Positions 6,491-15,600 of a stretch of DNA of 29,947 bases are shown here, one piece after another. The position numbers were made by a program, and so were the translations under genes. Numbering within the stretch: the stretch's first letter is position 1; every line of letters starts with the position of its first letter. The notes beneath the pieces are model-generated. The model worked only from the letters and a program-made list of their open reading frames with translations, made no database searches and had not been told where the DNA came from. The DNA comes from Pseudomonadota bacterium. Its GTDB lineage: Bacteria > Pseudomonadota > Alphaproteobacteria > Rhizobiales > Xanthobacteraceae. Location: positions 1-29,947 of the forward strand of contig JAEYRD010000088.1 of the NCBI GenBank assembly GCA_023435725.1, given 5' to 3'.

Positions 6491-6706
6491 CTAGGCCCGC
6501 TGCGGCATCTCCTCGGCCTCTTCCTTGGCGAGCAGCAGCAACATCTCGATGCCCATGTCGCCCTCCTGCGGCGAGCGGATGAATTTTATTTCGTCGGCGC
6601 TTTGCCGGAGCGCGGCAATGATGGCGACCGCCTGATTGGCCGTTGCCGCCTCGGTGGCCAGAACTGCCTTCTGGTCCTTGGCCTGAAACCCGATCGTGTA
6701 GGACAT
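6491..6706 (-). CDS. Small conserved-looking hypothetical protein (71 aa)
   Basis: The protein starts MSYTIGFQAKDQKAVLATEA and ends EEAEEMPQRA. I chose ATG 6706 because GGGAGGGAAG lies just upstream; a longer in-frame reading would run into the autotransporter gene and is not protein-like. The sequence suggests a strand-helix-strand start and a long charged C-terminal helix (LLLLAKEEAEEM). No signal peptide or membrane segment is visible, so it is probably cytoplasmic. I do not recognise a family. It begins 125 bases downstream of the autotransporter stop on the same strand and could be cotranscribed. Confidence 0.7.
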   Translation of the reverse strand: MSYTIGFQAKDQKAVLATEAATANQAVAIIAALRQSADEIKFIRSPQEGDMGIEMLLLLAKEEAEEMPQRA

Positions 6707-6831
6707 GCACTTCCCTCCCAAACCCAGTGGAGGGATCGAATCTGAGTCGCGCGCGTAGCGGAAGCCTGCGCGAGTACGGATCGGGATTACGCGCAAGCCT
6801 CGGGAAAGCCGCGACGGGCGTCGCGCTGACG

Positions 6832-9327
6832 TCACCAACTTATCCGCAGCGATCCGGTGCCGGCATAGCTCTGGCCCACATTCGAGAACTCGCCGGTGAA
6901 GCGTGCGGAAAGTTCCGACCAGGAGTTCAGCGCGAGACGCGAGCCGAGCTCGACGCGGCCGGCGTCGCTCGCCGCACGCGCGCCCTCGACGGTGAAACCG
7001 GCAACCGGCAGCGACACCAGCGCCGCGGTGACGCCGCGGGTCGGCGAGAACTCGTGCACCCAGGCGACGTTGGCGAACGGCATCCACATCATGCCGCCTC
7101 CGAGGTCGTAGCGCGCATCGAACTTGCTGCCGAGGATCAGCGGCAGCGACGACACGTTGCGCGCGGCGTAGTTGAGGCCGAGCACACCGGGCCCTGCGCC
7201 GGTGACGCTGGTCTCGGTATAGCCCGCCTGCCACAGCCTTGCGGCCTGCAGCGCGGCGAACGGCGTCACCGCGACCGTCTTGAAATCGTAGGTGTGTCCG
7301 ATCTCCAGCCGTCCGCCGAACTGGTCGCTACCGAACGATCCCTTGGCGATCTCATTGGGGCCGACGCCGGCAATGATGCGCGTCGTCGAATTGTTGAAAT
7401 GGCTGTAGGCGAGCTGCGCGGACACGTAGGTCGCGCCAAGACGCTGCATCGCATAGGCGCCGACATGGGCGCCGTCGAGCCGGCCCGAGGTGGCGCGATC
7501 GTCGACATTGAACGTGGCGCTCGAGCCGCCGGCGGCGATGCCGACCAGGAGATCGGGATTGACGAGGCGATCGACACCGGCCGCGCCGCCGGCGATCCGG
7601 TCGCTGAAACCGGCGCTGCCGGTGGTCGCATCGCCCGTGAGCGACTGACCCGCGCCGAAACCGGAGGCCCAGGCGTGCCACTGCGGCTGCACGAGCGGCG
7701 GCGCCTTGAGGGCGTTGAACGCCGAGGTCATCGGCCGCGCCTCGGCATAACCGAGCGCGCCCGATCCCGCACCGCCGCGGCCACCCGCGCGCCAGGCGTT
7801 CATCTGACCGTCCATAGTCTGGCCGAACAGGCTTCCGGCGGCAAAGGCGGTGTTCTGGGTGCCGCTGGTGCCCTCACCCGAGAGCCTGTCGAGCACGCTC
7901 ACGGAGCCGGCCCCCAGCAGCTGCAGGTAAAACGCCGCCGCGGTGCCGGTGAGTGCCGGCGAGTAGCCGGCCTCGAGCGCATTGCCGACCGCCCGCTGGT
8001 TGGCCGTCTCCCCTGCGACCGCGCCAAATCCCTGACGCGCCAGGGTCACGTCGACAGAATTGGCGTTGTAGGTTGCTGTCGCCGTGAAGAACGCCGATGA
8101 AGCGGTCACCTGGTCAAACCGGCCATTGAGCGGATTGGTCGCTGTGAAGACGCCGCTGTAGAACGTCGTCGACGCATAGGCTCCTGGCTGGACCACCGCA
8201 CGCAATGTGCCGCCGAGATTGGCAGTTGTGGTCGTGAACGTGTCCGCGGCACCCGCCGCATTCACCCGCAGCGCCAGGACGCCTGTCGCGGTCTGGTTGA
8301 ACGTCCCTTGAAACAAATGACCGGTACCCACCGGCGTATTCGGGTCGGTAATGGTGATGAGCCCCGCATTGGTGAATGTATTCGTGTTGAAGACGTCATT
8401 CACAAACAGCCGGCCGTCGATCGTTCCGTTGTTGGTCAGCGAGCTCTGGACCATGAGACCGATGATCGAGCCTCCGGCAGACGAGGCCGCGATGGTGCCG
8501 TTATTGACGATCGTCTCGTTCATGCCGATGATCGAGAGCCCCGAAGTGCCACGGATCACACCGCTATTGATGATCGTATTGCCGTCACCAGACACATCAA
8601 CGCCGATCGAATTGTTACCAATGGCATTGATCGTACCGGTGTTGGTGAACGTGTTGCTGTTGTACAGCCAGACGCCGATGTCATTGGTCGAAGCACTGCT
8701 CCCAACCGTCACCGTTCCGGAATTGAGGATGGTGTTGCTGGCTCCAAAAATATTGATGCCATTACTCGACGAGCCGGTCAGGGTAATCGTGCCGGTATTT
8801 GTGACAACGCTCCCGTCACTGTCCACATCAAGACCGAATGTGTGGAGGGAAGTCGAGGAGATGGTGCCGTTGTTCGTCACCGTATTTCCAACGCCATTCA
8901 CTAGAACGCCGCTTGATTGCGCCCCGAGAGAGATCGAGCCATTATTGGTAAAGATGTTACCGTCGCCCTCTCCCCGGATAGCGTAAGAGCTGTCGCCGGT
9001 CGTGATGGTGCCGTTGTTTGTGACGGTGTTGTTCTGATTGAGCCAAATCCCGTTGACACCCGCGCCGAGCGCAATTGACGAGCCCGGCTGCACGGTCACG
9101 GTATAGCCATTCTGCGTACCGTCGCCGAAACCGGCCGTGGCGGTGTCGCTACAGGTGACGACATTGCCCGCCTGCACGCAGGCGGCCATGGCTGGCGCCG
9201 GCGCGAAGCTGGCGATGGCGACCACCGACAGGGACGCAGCGATCGTCAGCCCTGCCCGGGACCGCCTCGTATTGAATGTCGCCTGTGGCAGCAGCTTGTA
9301 GCGCGCTTGGCCGATCGTTGTTTTCAT
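6832..9327 (-). CDS. Type Va autotransporter with beta-helix passenger
   Basis: An 831-aa protein from ATG 9327 (MKTTIGQARYKLL). It has a long signal peptide with cleavage probably after AMA at residue 48. The passenger (about 50-400) is built of repeats of roughly 20 residues containing TNNGTI, TNTGTI or INSGVI, typical of a right-handed beta-helix. The linker has Gly/Ala-rich stretches. The autotransporter barrel occupies about residues 549-831, starting QWHAWASGFGAG. The chain ends in LRISW, so Trp replaces the common terminal Phe. The passenger DNA (about 8380-9020) is visibly less GC-rich than its surroundings. It is divergent from an AraC regulator across 259 bp. Likely role is surface adhesion or aggregation; I see no protease motif. 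Confidence 0.9.
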   Translation of the reverse strand: MKTTIGQARYKLLPQATFNTRRSRAGLTIAASLSVVAIASFAPAPAMAACVQAGNVVTCSDTATAGFGDGTQNGYTVTVQPGSSIALGAGVNGIWLNQNNTVTNNGTITTGDSSYAIRGEGDGNIFTNNGSISLGAQSSGVLVNGVGNTVTNNGTISSTSLHTFGLDVDSDGSVVTNTGTITLTGSSSNGINIFGASNTILNSGTVTVGSSASTNDIGVWLYNSNTFTNTGTINAIGNNSIGVDVSGDGNTIINSGVIRGTSGLSIIGMNETIVNNGTIAASSAGGSIIGLMVQSSLTNNGTIDGRLFVNDVFNTNTFTNAGLITITDPNTPVGTGHLFQGTFNQTATGVLALRVNAAGAADTFTTTTANLGGTLRAVVQPGAYASTTFYSGVFTATNPLNGRFDQVTASSAFFTATATYNANSVDVTLARQGFGAVAGETANQRAVGNALEAGYSPALTGTAAAFYLQLLGAGSVSVLDRLSGEGTSGTQNTAFAAGSLFGQTMDGQMNAWRAGGRGGAGSGALGYAEARPMTSAFNALKAPPLVQPQWHAWASGFGAGQSLTGDATTGSAGFSDRIAGGAAGVDRLVNPDLLVGIAAGGSSATFNVDDRATSGRLDGAHVGAYAMQRLGATYVSAQLAYSHFNNSTTRIIAGVGPNEIAKGSFGSDQFGGRLEIGHTYDFKTVAVTPFAALQAARLWQAGYTETSVTGAGPGVLGLNYAARNVSSLPLILGSKFDARYDLGGGMMWMPFANVAWVHEFSPTRGVTAALVSLPVAGFTVEGARAASDAGRVELGSRLALNSWSELSARFTGEFSNVGQSYAGTGSLRISW

Positions 9328-9586
9328 TAGGCATTCCCAGGTCTTGTAGCTCAAAGTCTTGCAGCCGAAGCAGCCGCGTGGCTCACTTGACCCGGGGAGG
9401 TTCTGGCTGTCTTGGCCTCGACGGCACCGCGTCAGCCCATGCGGCACAACTGTGAGTTTTCTTCAAGAACCTGTGGCCTCCGCGCCACCATCTCGCGGAA
9501 AATATCGTCCTAGACGGAACGGCTTCGAACGCAAAGACGCGACGGCGCGTCTAAGGGCTCGACGCGATGTTTTCTGGCGGGGGCCA

Positions 9587-10582
9587 ATGCAGGACACGGG
9601 ATCGCTTCGGCGCGCACGAATCTCCACTGACGCTTTTCCGGAAGCCGGGCGGCTTCGGATGTGGCGCGAGGTCTATGGGCGCGGCATCGCCGCCGTCGAC
9701 ATCGAGCCGATCGGAGACACCCCGTTCCACGCCGACGTGACCTTCAGCCGGTTCTACGGCGTCAGCATCGCCGCCGGCTCGCGCTCGCCGGCGCACTACC
9801 GTGCCTCCAAGGAGCTCGCGACAAGAGCCAAGGATCTCATCGCCGTCAGTGTGCTGCGCTCGGGCCGCGCCAGCGCCACCCAGTTCGGCAAGGAGCTGAT
9901 CTCCGGAATCGGCAGCGCCAGCGTGATCGCCCCGCTCGATTCCTCGACCAGCACCATGCTCACGGAAGGCAGCTTCGTCACCTTGCTGCTGCCCCTGCCG
10001 ATGATCGCGCGCCGCGCTCCGCACTATACGCAGGCGTTCGGCCGGTCGATCCCAAGCTCCAACGCCGCGCTGCGTCTTCTGACCAGCTACGTCGACATCA
10101 TCACCGCCGACGGCTCGGCGGCCGACCCGGCGATCGCGCGCAGCGTCTCCGAGCACATGCTCGACCTCGCCGCGCTCGCGCTCGGCGCCCATGGCGACTA
10201 TGCGGAGTTCGCACGCGTACGTGGCGGCACCGCCGCGCGGCTGACCGCGATCAAGTCCGACATCCTGAAGGCGCTTGGCGACAGCGAGCTGTCGACAGAA
10301 GCCATCGCCATCCGCCACGGCATCTCGCCACGCTACGTGCGCAAATTGTTCGAGCAGGACGGCTCGTCGTTCTCGGCCTTCGTGCTCGCCGAGCGGCTGG
10401 CAAAGGCACACCGCATGCTGGTCGACCAAAGTTCTGGCCATCTCAACATCGCGCAGATCGCCCATGAGAGCGGCTTTGGCGACGTCTCGTACTTCAACCG
10501 CGCCTTCCGCCGCCATTTCGGCAGCCCCCCTTCCGACTTTCGCGAGGCGGCGAAATCCGTGTGGCGGGAGCAGCGCGAGTAG
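9587..10582 (+). CDS. AraC-family transcriptional regulator
   Basis: A 331-aa regulator. I chose ATG 9587 because GGCGGGGG lies just upstream; the frame is open further 5' but holds no family sequence. The N-terminal part (about 1-200, with ADVTFSRFYGVSIAAGSRSP) resembles the AraC_binding_2 ligand domain. The C-terminal double helix-turn-helix covers about 225-325: LSTEAIAIRHGISPRYVRKL is the first and LNIAQIAHESGFGDVSYFNR the second, then AFRRHFGSPPSDFR. The ligand is unknown. It stops 5 bases from the convergent BKACE gene and is divergent from the autotransporter, so either could be a target. Confidence 0.9.
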   Translation: MQDTGSLRRARISTDAFPEAGRLRMWREVYGRGIAAVDIEPIGDTPFHADVTFSRFYGVSIAAGSRSPAHYRASKELATRAKDLIAVSVLRSGRASATQFGKELISGIGSASVIAPLDSSTSTMLTEGSFVTLLLPLPMIARRAPHYTQAFGRSIPSSNAALRLLTSYVDIITADGSAADPAIARSVSEHMLDLAALALGAHGDYAEFARVRGGTAARLTAIKSDILKALGDSELSTEAIAIRHGISPRYVRKLFEQDGSSFSAFVLAERLAKAHRMLVDQSSGHLNIAQIAHESGFGDVSYFNRAFRRHFGSPPSDFREAAKSVWREQRE

Positions 10583-10587
10583 CAGCC

Positions 10588-11466
10588 CTACCCCAGCCCC
10601 AGCATCGCGCGCGCATCGGCCGCGGTTGCAACCGTCGCGCCAAGGCTCTTCAGAATGCTCGCCGCATGCGCGACCAGCTCGGCATTGGTCTTCGCCAGCA
10701 CGCCCTTCGACATATAGAGATTGTCCTCCATGCCGACGCGGACGTGGCCGCCGAGCAGCCAGGCCTGCGCCACCATCGGGAATTCGGCGCGGCCGATGCC
10801 GAAACCGGACCAGATCGCGCCCGGCGGCAACAGGCTGCGAGCATAGAACATCGTCTCCGGCGTGGCGGAGAAGCCGTATTTGACGCCGAGCACAAGCGAG
10901 AACAGGCCCGGCCCCTTCAGCGTGCCGTCCGCGAACATGTCTCGGGCGAGATGGCAGTCGCCGGAATCGAACAGCTCGATCTCGGGCAGCACGCCGGCCG
11001 CCTTCATCCGCTCGGCCATGATGCGGACGTTGCGCGGCGTGTTGATCACGACCTCGCCGCCGGAGTTCATGGTGTTGAGGTCGAGCGTGCAGATGTCGGG
11101 CTTGAGCAGCTCGATATGCTCGACACGCTTTTCGGGCTGGAGCAACGTGGTGCCGGGACCGGCAACGCGGGGATCCTCGACCGAGGGCACGAAGCGTCCG
11201 CCGGGGCCGGTCGTGAGATTGATGATGAGGCTCTTGTTGCGGGCGCGGATCAACTCCACGACCTCGCGATAGAGGTCGACCGACATCGAGGGCCGGCCGG
11301 TCGCGGGATCGCGCACATGGATGTGGGCGATGGCAGCGCCGGCTTCGGCCGCTTCAAGCGCTGACGTCGCGATCTGCTCGGGCGTGATCGGCAAGTAAGG
11401 CGACTGCTCGGGCTTTGTCAGGTTGCCCGTGATCGCGCAGGTGATGATGGTCTTGCCAGTGGTCAT
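10588..11466 (-). CDS. Beta-keto acid cleavage enzyme (BKACE, DUF849 family)
   Basis: A 292-aa TIM-barrel zinc enzyme. BKACE enzymes condense a beta-keto acid with acetyl-CoA, giving acetoacetate and a CoA ester; Kce of lysine fermentation is the founding member. Seen here are the zinc-binding HIHVRDPATGRP (His 48 and His 50) and RVGMEDN (Arg 243, zinc Glu 247, Asp 248), which match Kce Arg226/Glu230/Asp231 as I recall them, plus EIELFDSGD near residue 165. ATG 11466 is MTTGKTIITCAITGNLTK. Substrates in the family vary (dehydrocarnitine, beta-keto adipate and others); no carnitine or lysine genes lie nearby, so the substrate is open. Confidence 0.9.
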   Translation of the reverse strand: MTTGKTIITCAITGNLTKPEQSPYLPITPEQIATSALEAAEAGAAIAHIHVRDPATGRPSMSVDLYREVVELIRARNKSLIINLTTGPGGRFVPSVEDPRVAGPGTTLLQPEKRVEHIELLKPDICTLDLNTMNSGGEVVINTPRNVRIMAERMKAAGVLPEIELFDSGDCHLARDMFADGTLKGPGLFSLVLGVKYGFSATPETMFYARSLLPPGAIWSGFGIGRAEFPMVAQAWLLGGHVRVGMEDNLYMSKGVLAKTNAELVAHAASILKSLGATVATAADARAMLGLG

Positions 11467-11640
11467 GTGACGTTGCCCTTGTCCGTATACTCAAAGCGAC
11501 CGCTGCCGCGCTCCCCGGGGCGCTGTACGGCCTTCCTACGGCCTTGCCCCTGATATCCCGGGAATCTTGATCTGACGCAAGGGTCCCGTAGCCCGAAGGC
11601 CCATGAATAGGCGCGGGGCAGGCAGTAATGGAGAAAATCC

Positions 11641-12222
11641 ATGAAGCCGATGAATATGCGGAAGCTTGCAATTGCGACCTCGACCGTCGCTTGTGCGGCA
11701 CTGCTCTCGTTCAGTTGGTCTGAACAGCACGGTGTCTCGCTGGCAGTCGAGAGCGCTCAGGCACGGATCGGTCGTCCGTTTACGCCCGTGAGCGTTGCGG
11801 GGGTTGCGCGACGACAGTACCGGCGGGCGGCGTATGGCTACGGTGCTGGTGTGGTTGGTGCTGGCTTGGCCGCCGGTGCGATTGGAGCCGCTGCGGTAGC
11901 TGCCTCCTCACCCTATGGGTACTACGGCGGCGGCCCCTACGTAGGCACCGACTGGGGCTACAACAGCGGCTACCCTGGCAGCTACTATGGCGGGTACCCC
12001 GGCGGCTATTACGGCGGCGGTTATGCCAACCGCAGCTACGTCACCGGGCGGCCAACGCTGTTTCCACGCTACTACGGCGGCTATGGCACTGGCGGCAATT
12101 ACGATGCTTATGCCGCGGGCTACCCTGTCGGCTATTACGGCGGCGGCTATGCCAACCGCAGCTACGTCACCGGACGGCCTACGCTATTTCCGCGCTACTA
12201 CGGTGGCGGCTGGAGCTGGTAA
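11641..12222 (+). CDS. Exported Gly/Tyr-rich repeat protein
   Basis: A 193-aa protein starting MKPMNMRKLAIATSTVACAA, with GGAG about 8 bases before ATG 11641. A hydrophobic signal segment runs to about residue 35, and a second small-residue stretch GAGLAAGAIGAAAVAASS (about 77-94) could span a membrane. From residue 97 the chain is mostly Gly and Tyr, including two near-identical blocks reading YYGGGYANRSYVTGRPTLFP. Such composition is seen in alphaproteobacterial surface or cell-wall-associated proteins of unknown function. It is probably periplasmic or surface-exposed and poorly folded without a partner. Confidence 0.75.
   Translation: MKPMNMRKLAIATSTVACAALLSFSWSEQHGVSLAVESAQARIGRPFTPVSVAGVARRQYRRAAYGYGAGVVGAGLAAGAIGAAAVAASSPYGYYGGGPYVGTDWGYNSGYPGSYYGGYPGGYYGGGYANRSYVTGRPTLFPRYYGGYGTGGNYDAYAAGYPVGYYGGGYANRSYVTGRPTLFPRYYGGGWSW
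11995..12206 (+). repeat. Two 86-bp direct repeats in the Gly/Tyr-rich gene
   Basis: The copies lie at 11995-12080 and 12121-12206, exactly 126 bases apart, and differ at only a handful of mostly third-codon positions. They therefore look like an internal duplication kept in frame under selection for protein sequence. Confidence 0.85.
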
Positions 12223-12674
12223 TACGAGAGCTTCGCGTTGGGATTTAATCAGCCGCTGATGCGGCCGAACTCATCGACCGCCTAGGTAGGCCGCGCAAGG
12301 AGTCTGCGCAGGGGACGTGATGCAATGGCGTTCCCTGCGCTGACGATGGATGCTCGACATGATGACGAGGTCGATCCGATATGCGCCTGCCCTGAGGCGT
12401 GATCCAGACATATGCCCTCGACGCGTTGATACGTTCAACGTTCAGCGGCAGAGTTCCGCTCCAGCCGGGAGGGACAAGGGGCAAAGTTCGGGCGGACCAC
12501 TGTCCGGAAGTCTGTTGACCATGTCCGAGAGAATGGCGACCCGGTCATGCTCATCACCCGCTTACCGCCGACCATGCAAGCGAGCATCGCGGCCTCGGCG
12601 ACTGCAGCCGATGACTTGAACCATTTCGCCAGCCCAAACCACAAACATAGCGGAGACGCTCGTGGGCAGAGCCA
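12223..12674. other. 452-bp gene-free stretch with one hairpin
   Basis: No convincing gene is visible on either strand; the open frames here are Arg/Ser-rich and lack ribosome-binding sites. A stem of ten pairs (GCGCAGGGGA at 12306-12315 with TTCCCTGCGC at 12331-12340, one of them G-U) lies 84 bases after the Gly/Tyr-rich gene. It might act as a terminator or stability element, though no T-run follows. The rest presumably carries the promoter of the cyclase gene, which I cannot place. Confidence 0.5.
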
Positions 12675-15600
12675 ATGCAGCAGATTGCGGACTGGCTCGC
12701 GGAACTTGGGCTTGGGCAATACGCGCAGCGTTTTGCCGAGAATGGGATCGATGTTAGCGTCCTTCCCGAACTGACGGACGAGGACCTCGACAGGCTCGGG
12801 GTCCTGCTCGGCCATCGCCGAAAAATGCTGCGCGTGATCCCCGAAATCAATCGGGCCGAATTGATCGCCGAGCGGGCGCGTCGACACGACGCCGAACGCC
12901 GTCATCTCACGGTCCTGATCTGCGATCTGGTCGGCTCGACAGCCCTGACGGCGCGACTGGATCCGGAGGACATGGGCGCCGTGATCGATGCCTATCATGC
13001 CGCCTGTGCCCGTATCACGGTATCCTATGACGGTTTTCTTGCTGATTTCCGCGGAGACGGGATATTGGCCTATTTTGGCTATCCCCGCGCGCACGAGGAC
13101 GATGCCGAGCGAACCGTTCGCGCAGGGCTCGATATCATTGCCGCTGTTGCGCGGCTCGAAACGCGTGCTCGAGAACCGCTCTCGGTCCGCATTGGCATCG
13201 CCACCGGGATAGTGGTGGTGGGGAACCTTGGTGGCGAAGGCAAGCTGCGGGAGCATGCTGTGGTCGGTGACGCGCCGAACCTTGCGGCTCGCCTGCAAAC
13301 GTTGGTCGAGCCGAATACGGTCGTCGTCGCGGAGTCCACGCGCCGGCTGCTAGGCGACCGTTTCTGTCTGCGCGACCTTGGCCAGCACGAGCTTAAGGGT
13401 ATTGGCGAACCTGTCAGGGCATGGGCAGTCGAGGGCCCGTCGGCTCCCGATAGCCGCTTCGAGGCGGTCCGTCCGTCCGGCCTGGCCGAACTGATCGGTC
13501 GTGAGGCCGAGATGGCTTTCCTGCTGGAACGCCAACGCCTGGCCTGGAAGGGTGAAGGGCAAATCATCTTGATCTCGGGCGAACCTGGAATCGGCAAGTC
13601 CCGACTCGCAGCAGCTCTCGCCGATCGTCTCGCCCGGCAGGCGCACACGCGCTTTCGTTACCAATGCTCACCCTACCATGCCAATAGCGCGCTTCGTCCG
13701 ATCATTGACCAGTTGGAACGAGCGGCGGGGTTTAAGACAGAGGATGCGCCCGGGCTACGCCTCGACAAGCTGGAAGCCCTACTCGCCCCAGGCACAATGC
13801 AGGTTCAGGCTGTGGCTCCGCTACTTGCCGCATTGCTATCGATCCCCTTCGGCGACCGATATCCTCAACTGGAGTTCAGCCCCGCGCAACAGCGCCGCCG
13901 AACACTCGCAGCGTTGCTCGACCAGTTCGAAATTCATGCGCGCCGACAACCGGTCCTGTTGCTGATTGAAGACGCGCAATGGGCCGACGATACCTCACTG
14001 GAGCTGCTCGATCTCATCGTCGAGCGAGCACGGCAGCTGCCGATCCTTGCACTGGTCACCTCCCGATCGGAGTTTGAACCACCTTGGGCTGGTCTCGCCA
14101 ATGTCGGTACCTTGGTGCTCGATCGACTCAATCGTGAGAACGTCGAACGTATCGTTACGCAGGTGGCCAACGGCCGCGCGCTCCCCACCGAAGTGCTGAA
14201 ACAGATCGTGGCAAAGACCGATGGAAATCCGCTGTTCGTCGAGGAACTCACCAAGGCTGTTCTCGAAGCGGACATCCTGGTTGAACACCCCGAGGGCTAT
14301 CGGCTCGATACACCCCTTCCGCCTCTGGCGATCCCGGAAACCCTTCAGGACTCCCTAATGGCGCGGCTCGACCGCCTGCATTCGGTGAAGCAGATCGCCC
14401 AGGTCGGCGCCACCATCGGGCGCGAGTTTTCATATTCGTTGATCCGTGCGGTGATCCCACGCGACGAGACCGTGTTGAAGCATGCACTCGCCGAACTGGA
14501 GCAGGCGGAACTGGTATACCGCCACGGCGAGCCGCCGGAGGCCGTCTACAGCTTCAAGCACGCATTGGTGCGCGATGCGGCGTATGAGAGTCTGCTCAAG
14601 AGACGGCGACAGCAGCTGCATGGTCAAATTGCGCGCACACTCGAGGACAAGTTTTCGGATGTCGTGACCAGCGAGCCGGAAATCCTGGCGTACCATTTCA
14701 CTGAAGCCGGGTTCATTGACCTCGCCACCACCTACTGGCTCAAGGCTGGTCAGCGTGCGTTGAGCTGCTCAGCAAACGGTGAAGCCGTCAAGCATCTCAG
14801 ACGTGGACTAGAGCTGACTCGGCAATCGGCACAATCGCCCGAACGCGTTCGCAAAGAACTGGATTTCTACCTTGCCCTTGGGCCGGCCGTGGCGGCAACC
14901 GAGGGCGATGCCGCGCACGAAACATCAAGGGTATTCTCACGGGCGCGCGAGCTGCTCGGCGACACTGGCACTTTGAAAGAACAGATGACGATCCTCTGGG
15001 GCACCTACCTGGCTCACAGCATGCGAGCGGAACATACCGCGGCGCTGGAGGTTGCTCAGCAATGCCTGGCCTTGGCTTTGGAGCATGATCACCCCGGCGT
15101 GTCGGCGCTGGCGAACCGGTTCACGGGCCAGACCTTGCATTACATGGGTGCATTCGTCGATGCACGCGTTCATCTGGAGCGAACGCTCGCACTCTGCGCA
15201 ACCAATCCAGATGCGATCGCGACGTATCGTCGCTTCGGTGTCGACGATCAAGTCAATACCCTGTCGATGCTCGCATCAATATTGTTGCTCCTTGGCTGCC
15301 CAGAGCAGTCCACTGCTGCTGCGGAGCAAGCCGAGAAGCGAGCCCGAGCGATAGGACGCACTTTCACCACCGCCTTAGCCTTCACCAACATGGCTATCCT
15401 CGGCACGATGGGCGGCGATCCGCAGCGGGCCCTGGCCCGCGCTGATGAAGCAATATCCCTCGGCGTCGACAACGAATTCGCTGCCCTCGTTCGAAGAGCA
15501 CGTTTCTTGCGAGGGTCCCTGTTAGCCCAGGCTGGTGATCTCCAACTCGGCATCGAGCTCATGCGAAGTGCTTTGGCGGCGGCCGAATTGAACTCTGAAT

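Noticed and set aside
6707..7234. N-terminal extension of the 71-aa gene into the autotransporter region
   Set aside because: The extension is Arg/Ala-rich and overlaps the autotransporter; the ATG at 6706 has an excellent Shine-Dalgarno.
6643..8100. A 485-codon plus-strand frame opposite the autotransporter barrel
   Set aside because: Composition is that of antisense high-GC DNA; the minus-strand gene has a signal peptide, passenger repeats and barrel.
8308..8986. Two overlapping plus-strand frames (198 and 211 codons) opposite the passenger repeats
   Set aside because: Their repetitiveness simply mirrors the TNNGTI repeats of the autotransporter.
12435..13298. A 287-codon minus-strand frame upstream of and overlapping the cyclase gene
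   Set aside because: It overlaps the SAM and cyclase domains, which are unmistakable on the plus strand, and has no family features.
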